Below are positions 26,109 through 33,359 of a DNA stretch of 41,028 nt, piece after piece. The DNA lies in the NCBI GenBank assembly GCA_964517665.1, contig CAZFCY010000014.1, forward strand, positions 1 through 41,028, written 5' to 3'. Numbering within the stretch: the stretch's first letter is position 1; every line of letters begins with the position of its first letter. The notes beneath the pieces were generated by a model, which saw only the letters and a list, made by a program, of their open reading frames with translations, did not search any database and was not told where the DNA came from. A program made the translations under genes and the position numbers. The stretch is from Congregicoccus sp964517665. GTDB lineage: Bacteria > Verrucomicrobiota > Verrucomicrobiia > Opitutales > Opitutaceae.

Positions 26109-26136
26109 CCTTTCGTTCTTCGTTTCTTCGCCGTTC
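26109..26136. repeat. dispersed repeat, copy 2
   Basis: 28 nt nearly identical (two differences) to 5598-5625, carrying CGTTCTTCGTTTCTTCGC. It starts 82 nt from the divergent EF-hand gene and ends 19 nt before the metallopeptidase start. A weak complementary left arm (GAACGGC near 26043) suggests a decayed inverted repeat like copy 1. Confidence 0.7.
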
Positions 26137-26155
26137 GCTGGCATAAGACGCAGCC

Positions 26156-27172
26156 ATGGATCACGCGGCATGGGCGACCCTCGACGACACGCAGTTGCTC
26201 GAATGGCCCATTCGCAAGCTCGGGTTGAGCGTGGAAAGCTCCCCGCTGCAACCGTTCGTGCGGCAGCTTCACGACGAACTCTCCGCCCGCGGGCTGGTCT
26301 TCCATCCGCCGTGTCACCTGGGCGACGAATGGTTCGTTCCCGTCGGCATCCCGGCGATCTTCATCCCGTTCTTTCTCGTCCACGACCGGCTGCGCGAACT
26401 CGAGCGGAAGCTCTTTCTCGATGTCGAGGGCGAGGCGCCGGAGGCGTTCATGAAACTCATCCGCCACGAGGCCGGGCACGCCTATTCGTACGCCTACGGC
26501 CTCTACAAGCGCCGCAAGTGGCAGGAGACGTTCGGCCTCGCGAGCACCCAGGACACGGGGTTCTACCGGCCGCGGCCCTACAGCCGCAGCTACGTCATGC
26601 ACCTCGACGACTGGTATGCGCAGGCGCATCCGGACGAGGATTTCGCCGAGACCTTCGCGGTGTGGCTGACCCCGGGCTTCGACTGGCGCGCGCGCTATCG
26701 CGGATGGAAGGCCCTGCGCAAACTCGAGTACGTGGAGTCGTTGATGAAGTCCATCGCCGGCAAGCCGCCGAAGCATCAGCCCGCGTACCGGCCGGTCGAC
26801 TACGACTGCCTCGGGCTGAAGCTGAAGACCTTCTACACGCGGAAGAAAAAACTCTACGAGGACACGTATCCGGATTTCTACGACGCGGACCTGCGCGCGA
26901 TCTTTCCCCGGCCGTCCTCGCCCGAGAACACTGTCGCGGCCTCGACATGGCTGCGGCGAAACAAGCGCCCGCTCATGAACGTCGTCTGCCGCTGGACGAA
27001 CGAGCGGAAATACCGCGTCGACAAACTCCTGCAACGGCTCATCGACCGCTGCCGGAGCCTGCAGCTCGTGGTCGCGGCGGACGACGCGTCCACCTCCATG
27101 CGCGTGGCGGCTTATCTCACGACGCTGGTGATGAATTATCTTTTCACCGGCCGGTTCAAGCGCGGCAAATAA
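26156..27172 (+). CDS. putative zinc metallopeptidase (Peptidase_Mx-like)
   Basis: A 338-residue protein without a signal peptide. HEAGH (104-108) is the zinc-binding HExxH motif. Downstream, HPDEDFAETFAVWL (158-171) supplies Glu165 as the third ligand. The order HExxH, FG, Y, HPxEDFAExxA resembles the 'putative zinc-binding metallo-peptidase' family (Peptidase_Mx). The C-terminal ~150 residues are charged and helical and probably specific to this subgroup. The start has no strong Shine-Dalgarno. The ATP-grasp gene follows after 7 nt, so the two are almost certainly co-expressed and likely act on the same product. No substrate can be named from the sequence. Confidence 0.8.
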   Translation: MDHAAWATLDDTQLLEWPIRKLGLSVESSPLQPFVRQLHDELSARGLVFHPPCHLGDEWFVPVGIPAIFIPFFLVHDRLRELERKLFLDVEGEAPEAFMKLIRHEAGHAYSYAYGLYKRRKWQETFGLASTQDTGFYRPRPYSRSYVMHLDDWYAQAHPDEDFAETFAVWLTPGFDWRARYRGWKALRKLEYVESLMKSIAGKPPKHQPAYRPVDYDCLGLKLKTFYTRKKKLYEDTYPDFYDADLRAIFPRPSSPENTVAASTWLRRNKRPLMNVVCRWTNERKYRVDKLLQRLIDRCRSLQLVVAADDASTSMRVAAYLTTLVMNYLFTGRFKRGK

Positions 27173-27179
27173 CAGGCGC

Positions 27180-28211
27180 ATGGCACGCACACTGAAACGC
27201 GGCTTGAAAGTTCTCGCCCTCTTCGACCTCGCCGAGCCCACGGGCCTGCAGCAGGACTTTTCCGAGGAGCTGAAAACCGAGGACTGGAAGACCGAGGCGC
27301 ACGTCCTCTCCGCCCTGCGCAACCTCGGCTGCGAGGTCGAGTACCTGGCGATCCACGACAACACCGACCTGCTCCGCCAGAAGCTCGAGGCGTTTCCCGC
27401 CGATGTGATCTTCAACCTCGTCGAAGAGTTTCGAAACAACCGCGCGCTCGACCAGGCCATCGTGTCGTTTCTCGAACTCGCGGGCGTTCCCTTCACCGGC
27501 TGCGGCTCGACCGGGCTGACGCTCTGCCGGCACAAGGGCATCTCGAAAAAGATCCTCGGCTACCACCGCATCCGCGTGCCGCAATTCGCCGTCCTGGCGA
27601 AAGGCCGGAGGGCCGCGCGGCCGCGCTGGCTGCCGTTTCCCATCCTCGTCAAGCCGCTCAAGGAGGAAGCCTCGATGGGCATCGCGCAGGCCTCGTTTGT
27701 CGAGAACGACGAGGACTTTCGCGATCGCGTCGCGTTCGTCCACGAGAAGCTCGGGCACGACGTCATCGCGGAGGAATATATCGTCGGCCGCGAACTGTAT
27801 GTCAGCGTCCTCGGCAACCAGCGGCTCGAGGTCTTTCCCATCCGCGAGCTGCTCTTCAGGGAAGTCCCGCCCGACGAGCCGCGCATCGCGACCTACAAGG
27901 CGAAATGGGACAACGGCTATCGCGAGCGCTGGGGCATCGAAAACCAGTTCGCGCAGGACATGGCGCCCGAAGCGACCGCCGCGATCGCGCGCGCGTGCCG
28001 GCGCATCTATCATCTCCTCGCGATGGATGGCTACGGCCGCATCGATCTTCGCCTGACTCCCGAAAACGAGATCGTTTTCATCGAGGCCAACCCGAATCCC
28101 TTCCTCGCGGAGGGCGAGGATTTCGCCCTCTCGGCCGAGGCTGGCGGCTTCGACTACACGCGCCTGATCGGCCGCATCGTGCAGCTCGGCATGTCCGCCG
28201 TGCGCTATTGA
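27180..28211 (+). CDS. ATP-grasp ligase, D-Ala-D-Ala-ligase-like
   Basis: A 343-residue ATP-grasp enzyme. The pre-ATP-grasp domain (1-105) ends in FNLVEEF and TGCGSTGLTLCRHKG, close to the Ddl pattern. ATP-binding Lys158 (LVKPL), EEYIVGRELYVSVLG (198-212) and the metal-binding segments GRIDLRL (286-292, Asp289) and IEANPNP (301-307, Glu302, Asn304) are present. The region around 160-170 (KEEASMGI) differs from the serine loop of true D-Ala-D-Ala ligases, so cell-wall Ddl function is not assumed. It should join an amine to an activated carboxylate. The metallopeptidase partner 7 nt upstream suggests a dedicated peptide-type product. A hairpin follows the stop. Confidence 0.88.
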   Translation: MARTLKRGLKVLALFDLAEPTGLQQDFSEELKTEDWKTEAHVLSALRNLGCEVEYLAIHDNTDLLRQKLEAFPADVIFNLVEEFRNNRALDQAIVSFLELAGVPFTGCGSTGLTLCRHKGISKKILGYHRIRVPQFAVLAKGRRAARPRWLPFPILVKPLKEEASMGIAQASFVENDEDFRDRVAFVHEKLGHDVIAEEYIVGRELYVSVLGNQRLEVFPIRELLFREVPPDEPRIATYKAKWDNGYRERWGIENQFAQDMAPEATAAIARACRRIYHLLAMDGYGRIDLRLTPENEIVFIEANPNPFLAEGEDFALSAEAGGFDYTRLIGRIVQLGMSAVRY

Positions 28212-28221
28212 GGGGGAGGGA

Positions 28222-28266
28222 AGAGCGCAAGCGGCGGCGCGCTCCTCGCTTACGCTCTAAAAAAAA
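28222..28266 (+). terminator. hairpin after the ATP-grasp gene
   Basis: AGAGCGCAAGCG (28222-28233) pairs with CGCTTACGCTCT (28247-28258), one mismatch, with a 13-nt loop. It begins 11 nt after the stop. On the plus strand an A-run, not a U-run, follows, so any termination here would not be of the classical intrinsic type. Confidence 0.4.
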
Positions 28267-28294
28267 GCCCCGCGGAACCATTTCCGCGGGGCTT
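28259..28294 (-). terminator. intrinsic terminator of the DUF3016 gene
   Basis: A perfect 13-bp stem, AAGCCCCGCGGAA (28265-28277) with TTCCGCGGGGCTT (28282-28294), and a 4-nt loop. Read on the minus strand it is followed by eight U (28266-28259), a strong intrinsic terminator for the gene ending at 28329. It may also stop plus-strand transcription from the ATP-grasp gene. Confidence 0.92.
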
Positions 28295-28328
28295 CAGGCT
28301 GCCAACCTATGACCGAACGAGAATGCTT

Positions 28329-28850
28329 TCAGGAAATCGAGCGCGTGATGTCGCGGATGAGATCCGAGACGAGTTCGGTTTCGCGCTCGAGCTGATCCGT
28401 CGTGCGCAGACGGATGCGCTGCATGTGATTCATGTCGGAGATCTTCTTCTGGCCCGAGGCGACGACTTCGCCGTCGTTCCGCACGATCTCGTATTCCACG
28501 TCCATGCGGGGCGGATAGATGTCGCGCACGATGCGCACGTCATCGAGGCGCGGGCCGCGCCACGGCTCGAAATCGCCCGCCATGTCGATGTCGCGAAAGC
28601 GAAGCGTGAGGTGATAGCCCGGCGGCACGTAGCGCTCGGCCACGCGCTCGATCTTTTTGCGCATCTCCTGCTGCAGCGCGCTCTGTTCCGAGGGCCCGCC
28701 AAACTCCGAGGTGCGGAAATCCGTGTAGTTCTCCGGCTCGAGAAACTCGACGGTGGCGGCGGACTTGGTTTCGTCCGACTGGATGGCAAATGCGCCGGCG
28801 ACTCCGCCAAACGCCAGGGTCGCGAGGAAAGCGAAGAGTTTTGTTTTCAT
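28329..28850 (-). CDS. DUF3016 exported protein
   Basis: A 173-residue protein with signal peptide MKTKLFAFLATLAFGGVAGA. The mature part matches DUF3016: 'VEFLEPENYTDFR' near the N-terminus, ERYVPPGYHLTLRFRDIDMA with the PPG and DID words in the middle, then 'IYPPRMDVEYEIVRNDGEV' and 'ISDMNHM' near the end. The family is a small periplasmic protein of unknown function. The start was set at the methionine before the signal, since an upstream in-frame ATG adds a charged stretch. It ends at a strong terminator and is convergent with the ATP-grasp gene. Confidence 0.85.
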   Translation of the reverse strand: MKTKLFAFLATLAFGGVAGAFAIQSDETKSAATVEFLEPENYTDFRTSEFGGPSEQSALQQEMRKKIERVAERYVPPGYHLTLRFRDIDMAGDFEPWRGPRLDDVRIVRDIYPPRMDVEYEIVRNDGEVVASGQKKISDMNHMQRIRLRTTDQLERETELVSDLIRDITRSIS

Positions 28851-28971
28851 GTCAGTAAATACGCCCGGGCCCGGCCTCCGGTTTCGACCTTTCACAAATG
28901 TAATTTTGCCCCTCCGATCCGGCGCGCGCTAAAACGTTGTCCGCGAACGCCTCCCTGCTCACATTCGGCGC

Positions 28972-29271
28972 GTGATCACCCATGTTGTCATCTTCTGGAC
29001 CGACAAGCCTCACGGCGAAAACCGCGACAAGCTCCTGGCGGGCGCGCGCCAATACCTCGCCCCGATTCCGGGAGTGAAGGCGTTCCGCAGCGGCGTGCCG
29101 GTGCCGAGTCCCCGCGGCGTCGTCGATGACGGATTTGCCGTGGCGATTGCGATGAGCTTCGACACGCAGGAGGAGGCGGACGTGTATCAAACGCACCCTC
29201 TGCACACGCAGTTTATCGAGGAATGCGTGAAGCCGCACGTGAAGCGGCTCACCGTTTACGACTTCGCCTGA
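28972..29271 (+). CDS. Dabb-family protein
   Basis: A 99-residue protein of the stress-responsive alpha/beta-barrel (Dabb) family. It begins ITHVVIFW, has PxVKAFRSGVPV in the middle and ends with 'HPLHTQFIEECVKPHVKRLTVYDF', the family's typical C-terminal helix and strand. Such proteins form dimeric alpha-beta barrels; some bind or process polyketide-like or aromatic compounds, but most have no known activity. The start codon is GTG; no ATG fits the family start. It is divergent from the DUF3016 gene. Confidence 0.88.
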   Translation: MITHVVIFWTDKPHGENRDKLLAGARQYLAPIPGVKAFRSGVPVPSPRGVVDDGFAVAIAMSFDTQEEADVYQTHPLHTQFIEECVKPHVKRLTVYDFA

Positions 29272-29319
29272 GCGTTTCGCGGCCATCCACGGGCCGCAGT
29301 TGGAAGTGATGGGCGATTG

Positions 29320-29394
29320 AAAGCGGCGATGAATCGCCCGCGCTCCAAGACGGGCCGGCAGCTCCTCTGGAGCGCGGAGATGTATCGCCGCTTT
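29320..29394. repeat. nested inverted repeat AAAGCGGCGAT
   Basis: The outer arms 29320-29330 and 29384-29394 (11 bp) and inner arms 29339-29347 and 29368-29376 (9 bp) are perfect and co-axial. The right arm runs into a T-stretch, compatible with a plus-strand terminator for the Dabb gene. Confidence 0.7.
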
Positions 29395-29463
29395 TGCTGA
29401 ACTGGCCGGCGAGGCCATCGCGCTCCGCGGCTGGCTTGCGGAGCGGATGGTTCCATTTTACAC

Positions 29464-29492
29464 CTCTCTTTCTCGATCACACGAGTTGAGAG
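29464..29492. promoter_or_regulatory. operator-like palindrome upstream of the glycosidase-like gene
   Basis: CTCTC-TTT-CTCG-ATCACA-CGAG-TT-GAGAG is an imperfect dyad located in the AT-rich leader 100 bp upstream of the start at 29592. It could be bound by a LacI-type repressor, two of which are encoded in the window. The link is only positional. Confidence 0.3.
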
Positions 29493-29591
29493 AACTGCAA
29501 TAAGTTTCCCGTTTCATACAAATGAGAGGGGCTGCTTACATTCAATTTCACTTTCGTTTTGGCTGTGGCGGCTCGTTGGTGGAGGAGTGCG

Positions 29592-32057
29592 ATGACCTCC
29601 GACCTGCTTCAGTTGACCGACCTCGCTCCGCCGATGGGCGATCTCGCTTCCGGCTTCGGCCTCTCCGCGCCGCGAGCGCTCTGGACGGCGCCGTTGCCCG
29701 GCGAGCCCTCGTGGCCGGAAAAGCGGATCGTGCACGCGCGGACGCTGCAGTTGCACGGTCCGGCCCGCCTCGATCGTCTCGGTTTGCGCGCCGCCCCTGG
29801 TTACCACAAGTGCGGCAGCCGGCAGGATCTCGACTGGGTGACGGCGTTGCGCCTGAGGGTTTTTCAGGAGGGCCGCTGGCACGAGGCGCTTGCGCTCGAT
29901 GGCCTCGCGCGGCCGGCTGATGGGCGGATCGAGTGGTTCGATCTCGGTGGAATCGTCGCGTCCGGCGTCCTCGTCGAACTGCGCGGCTCGGGCGCCGACG
30001 GCGGTTGGACGCCCTGGAATCTCGCCGCCGGCGCCTGCGTCCTCGAGGGCGGGCTTCTCGCTCCGCTGGCTCCGCGTCGTGAGCGCGCGTTGCGCCCGCT
30101 CGGCATCGATTTCGCGGGTTTGCCCGCGGGCGTGGCGGCAAGCCGCCAGAACGGCGAAGTCCGTTTCGAGACGCGCTTCGGCACGGTCGGATTTTATCTC
30201 GGTCGCCCCGGGTTCTCGTTTCTCGCCCTCTCCGGGGAGGATCCGGCCCTGGCGGAAACCAACGCGCTTTTCCAGCGCCCGGGCGCGTTCCTCCAGGGGC
30301 CGCGGCTTCACGCCGTGGGCGAGGCGCCGGCGATGGACGCCGCGGTGCGTTTCGACGCCGAAGGCACGGTGGAAGTCCGCGCGAACACCGTGAGTTACGA
30401 CTTCCGCGCCGGGGGCCAGCACTACGCGCTGCAGTGGACCGTGACCCCGCGCGGGCTGTCGCTTCGGGCGCGCCGGGTGAGCGAGCGCGCGCAGATCGCC
30501 TGGCACAGCGCGGCGTGGACGATCGCCCTGCGCAACAGCGTCGCGCCGGGCCACACGCTGGGCCGGCTCATCCGGGAAGGGGAGACCGGCGGCGTCGCGT
30601 TGCCGGCGATCCTGCACCTGCCGCGCCTGGGCAGCCTGCGTTTTTCCAGCGACTCGGCCGAGGCGACCGCGCGCGCCGATGTGTTCCGATCGAGCGATTG
30701 CAACACCCTCGAGCTGAAACTCGGCGAACGCCGGCTGCCCGATGGAACCCACCTTCTCCCGCCCGGGCTGTTCGAGGCCGGCCTCGAGATCGCGCCTGTG
30801 GCGCCGTCTGAACTCCTGCGACGCGACGCGCCATCCGTCGTCAAACGGGCGCTCCGTCGCGTCGGGCACACGGCGCTGACCTATCGGCCCGACATGGGCA
30901 CGCTCGCGAACAACGGCGCCTCCATGCCCTGCGCCATCTGCATGGACACGTGGTCGTCCTACATTTTCTCGCTTGGGGAAATCGCGCCGGGTCTCGAGGC
31001 GGGCGAGCTGCTGCGCGCCTCGCTCGAGCGCTGGCTCGACGGCGGCCAGAGTTATGCCGGCGGTCGTTTAGTGCGGGATGGCGAAGCTCACGACGCGGAG
31101 GACGAGTATCTGATGACCGGCGCGGCTGGCCTGCGGGGGCTGGCGGACTACCTCGCGCGCGGGGCGGCGCCGGATTGGTTTGCCCGGCGCCTGCCGCGCA
31201 TCCGCGCGCGCATGGCCGCGATGCGCGCGCGCGATCTGGATGGAGACGGCCTGATCGAAAGCGCGTGGCGCGCGGGCGTGAGCGGTTCGGGCCAGTGGAG
31301 CACGTGCTGGTACGATGTCGTCTCGTTCGGCTGGAAGGACGCGTTTGCCAACGCGATTCTTTACCCGGCCCTGCGGCGCCTCGCCAGGGTTTTCGCCGGC
31401 CATGGGCTTGCGGCCGAAGCGGCGGAACTCGACGCATGGGCGGACCGGCTGCGCGAATGTTACCTGCCGGTTTTTCTCAATCCCGCCACCGGCTGGATCG
31501 CGGGCTGGCGCTGCCGGGAAAACAAGCTGCACGATCACGCGTTTCTCGCGGTCAACGGCGCCGCCATCACGGCCGGGCTCGTTCCCGCGCCGCGCGCGCG
31601 GGAGATCTGCGAACGCCTCCTGCGCGAAGCCGGCCGCGTCGGGATGCCCGATGCGACGCTCGGCCTGCCGGGCAACCTGTGGCCGATTCCGGACGAGGAT
31701 CTGGCGGACATCATGCAGGGTTATCCGATGGGCTATTATCAGAATGGCGGCCGCACGCACGCGCAGGCGCGGCACTTCGTCATGGCCTTGTATCATTGCG
31801 GACTGGATGAAGCGGCCGATCGGCTCCTGCTTCAGCTTTGCGCCGGGCTGGCGGAGGCGCGTGTCTTTGGAGGCAATCAAAGCGGCGTGGACTGGCGTGG
31901 CTGGGACGATCGTCCCTGCGGCTACGAAGGCCTGCTCACCGACCAGTTCGGAATCCTCGAGGCGATCTTCCACCGCCACGGCCGGAAGCCGGCGTCGAGC
32001 GAGGATCGCCCGCGCCTGCTCGCCGGCGTCCGGGCGCAAGCAGGAGCCTTTCGGTAG
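29592..32057 (+). CDS. (alpha/alpha)6-barrel glycosidase-like protein
   Basis: An 821-residue protein. Residues 1-410 are rich in beta strands, and 420-800 look like an (alpha/alpha)6-barrel of the six-hairpin glycosidase type: YRPDMGTLAN (431-440), RDLDGDGLIESAW (547-559, the calcium-like DGDG turn common in GH37/63-type enzymes), CWYDVVSFGWKDAFANA (572-588) and NLWPIPDEDLADIMQGYP later. No signal peptide is seen, so a cytoplasmic enzyme is likely. The start has GGAGGAG ten bases upstream, the best ribosome site in the window, and was preferred to a longer ATG. The GH family and substrate cannot be assigned by eye. Confidence 0.72.
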   Translation: MTSDLLQLTDLAPPMGDLASGFGLSAPRALWTAPLPGEPSWPEKRIVHARTLQLHGPARLDRLGLRAAPGYHKCGSRQDLDWVTALRLRVFQEGRWHEALALDGLARPADGRIEWFDLGGIVASGVLVELRGSGADGGWTPWNLAAGACVLEGGLLAPLAPRRERALRPLGIDFAGLPAGVAASRQNGEVRFETRFGTVGFYLGRPGFSFLALSGEDPALAETNALFQRPGAFLQGPRLHAVGEAPAMDAAVRFDAEGTVEVRANTVSYDFRAGGQHYALQWTVTPRGLSLRARRVSERAQIAWHSAAWTIALRNSVAPGHTLGRLIREGETGGVALPAILHLPRLGSLRFSSDSAEATARADVFRSSDCNTLELKLGERRLPDGTHLLPPGLFEAGLEIAPVAPSELLRRDAPSVVKRALRRVGHTALTYRPDMGTLANNGASMPCAICMDTWSSYIFSLGEIAPGLEAGELLRASLERWLDGGQSYAGGRLVRDGEAHDAEDEYLMTGAAGLRGLADYLARGAAPDWFARRLPRIRARMAAMRARDLDGDGLIESAWRAGVSGSGQWSTCWYDVVSFGWKDAFANAILYPALRRLARVFAGHGLAAEAAELDAWADRLRECYLPVFLNPATGWIAGWRCRENKLHDHAFLAVNGAAITAGLVPAPRAREICERLLREAGRVGMPDATLGLPGNLWPIPDEDLADIMQGYPMGYYQNGGRTHAQARHFVMALYHCGLDEAADRLLLQLCAGLAEARVFGGNQSGVDWRGWDDRPCGYEGLLTDQFGILEAIFHRHGRKPASSEDRPRLLAGVRAQAGAFR

Positions 32058-32119
32058 GCGCGCGCCCGGCGGCGGCACAGGCCGTCTCTCAACGCTTCAT
32101 CGGCAGATGACGCGGGGCG

Positions 32120-32497
32120 TCAGTCGTCGGCGGCGCGGGCGCGGGCGCGGCCGCTTTTGATTTCGGCGCGGCGGCGCTTGCCTTCGCGGAAGGCGCGCTT
32201 CACGGCCTTGGGGCGCGGGCGTTTCTGGCGGCGGAGTTTTTCGCGGGCGTCGATCGCGGCCTGTCGTCTCTTGTTTTCGCGCGCTTGAAGCAGCCCGGCC
32301 AGGCGCTCGCGGGCGAGGCGGCGGTTTTCCGCCTGCGAACGCCGGTCCTGCACGCTCACGCTCAAGCCCGTGGGCAGGTGCGTGAGCGTCACGCGCGTGG
32401 CGACTTTGTTGACGTTCTGTCCGCCGGGTCCCGAGGCGTGGGAAAAGGTTTCCTCGAGGTGGGCCTCGTCGAGCGAAACTGGCTTGGGTGACGGCAT
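32120..32497 (-). CDS. release-factor-like GGQ protein
   Basis: A 125-residue homologue of class I release factor domain 3. SGPGGQNVNKVATRVTLTHL (32-51 region) contains the catalytic GGQ, and THLPTGLSVSVQDRRSQAEN continues as in RF1/RF2. There is no codon-recognition domain. The C-terminal 50 residues are a very basic Arg/Lys-rich tail. This is the architecture of ribosome-rescue hydrolases of the ArfB and C12orf65/MTRFR type, which free peptides from stalled ribosomes. The sequence after GGQ is more RF1-like than ArfB-like. The start MPSPKPVSL was chosen because the upstream extension has no family support. Confidence 0.88.
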   Translation of the reverse strand: MPSPKPVSLDEAHLEETFSHASGPGGQNVNKVATRVTLTHLPTGLSVSVQDRRSQAENRRLARERLAGLLQARENKRRQAAIDAREKLRRQKRPRPKAVKRAFREGKRRRAEIKSGRARARAADD

Positions 32498-32605
32498 GGC
32501 GGCGCGGCGGGTGTATCCAGAAAGCAAATGCGGCCGCTTGTGCCAAGCCGGCCGTGGGGCGGGTTGAGCCGCGAAGAAGAAAACGCAGGCGCGTCGCGCG
32601 CGGGC

Positions 32606-33301
32606 CTACGGGGAATCGACGGCCGGGGCCCGGGCGGGGCGCCGCGTTTCCGGGCTGTGGCGGATGTCCTTGGCCTTGATCAGGTAGATGGTTTCCTCGG
32701 CGATGTTGGTCGCGTGGTCGGCCACGCGCTCGATGGCCTTGGAAACGAAGATCATGTCGATCGCGCGCGGGATGATCCCGGGATTTTGCGTCATCATCTG
32801 GGTGAGTTCCTCCTGCAGCTCGCGGTTCATGCGATCGACCTCGGAGTCGCGGTGGCAGACGGCGAGCGCCTTTTCCTCCGTGCCCTGGATGAAGCAGTCG
32901 AGCGCGTCGCTGAGCATCGAGGCCGCGATCTCGCCCATCCGCACGATGTCGTGGCTCAGCTTGATCGGCGCGTCGGACGAGATGTGGCGGATGCGGCGGG
33001 CGATCTTGGTGATCTCGTCGCCGGCGCGCTCGAAGTTCTGGCTCACCTTCATGCCCGTGACGAGGACGCGCAACTCGGTGGCGATGGGCGCGCGCAGGCT
33101 GAGGTAGCGGATGGCCTCCTCGTCGATCTGGATCTCGAGGTCGTCGATCTCGTTGTCGCCATCGATGATCGCGAGGGCGAGCGCGCCGTCGCCCTCGGAG
33201 TAGGCTTTCAGGACGGAGCGCAACTGGCTGATGACGCGTTCGCCCATGTGGAAGAGATCGGACCGGAGGGTCTCGAGTTCGGAATCGAAAAAGCGCTTCA
33301 T
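32606..33301 (-). CDS. phoU: phosphate-signalling protein PhoU
   Basis: A 231-residue cytoplasmic protein built of two three-helix PhoU repeats. MKRFFDSELETLRSDLFHMG at the N-terminus and the two repeat signatures, 'NFERAGDEITKIARRIRHI' (about 88-106) and 'AIERVADHATNIAEETIYLI' (about 189-208), are classical metal-binding E/DxxxD patterns. It links the Pst transporter to the PhoR/PhoB kinase pair and keeps the system off when phosphate is ample. An earlier in-frame ATG at 33358 would add 19 residues ending in NPPR; MKRFF is the family start. It is the last gene of the pst operon. Confidence 0.95.
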   Translation of the reverse strand: MKRFFDSELETLRSDLFHMGERVISQLRSVLKAYSEGDGALALAIIDGDNEIDDLEIQIDEEAIRYLSLRAPIATELRVLVTGMKVSQNFERAGDEITKIARRIRHISSDAPIKLSHDIVRMGEIAASMLSDALDCFIQGTEEKALAVCHRDSEVDRMNRELQEELTQMMTQNPGIIPRAIDMIFVSKAIERVADHATNIAEETIYLIKAKDIRHSPETRRPARAPAVDSP

Positions 33302-33359
33302 CCGGGGTGGATTGGTTTCGGGGAGCGAGGGTGAATCTGAAGGAGGAGACGCCACCATT

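Larger units (their letters stand above)
29272..29591. other. 320-bp gap with large hairpin and AT-rich leader
   Basis: No gene is seen. 29320-29394 holds a nested inverted repeat: AAAGCGGCGAT/ATCGCCGCTTT as the outer stem and CGCGCTCCA/TGGAGCGCG as the inner one, followed by TTTT, 49 nt after the Dabb stop. It may act as a terminator or be a dispersed palindrome. Beyond it, 29450-29570 is notably AT-rich and probably carries the promoter of the glycosidase-like gene. Confidence 0.7.

Noticed and set aside
27180..28211. Authentic D-Ala-D-Ala ligase (ddl)
   Set aside because: The serine-loop region reads KEEASMGI instead of the Ddl pattern, and the neighbour is a metallopeptidase rather than mur/fts genes.
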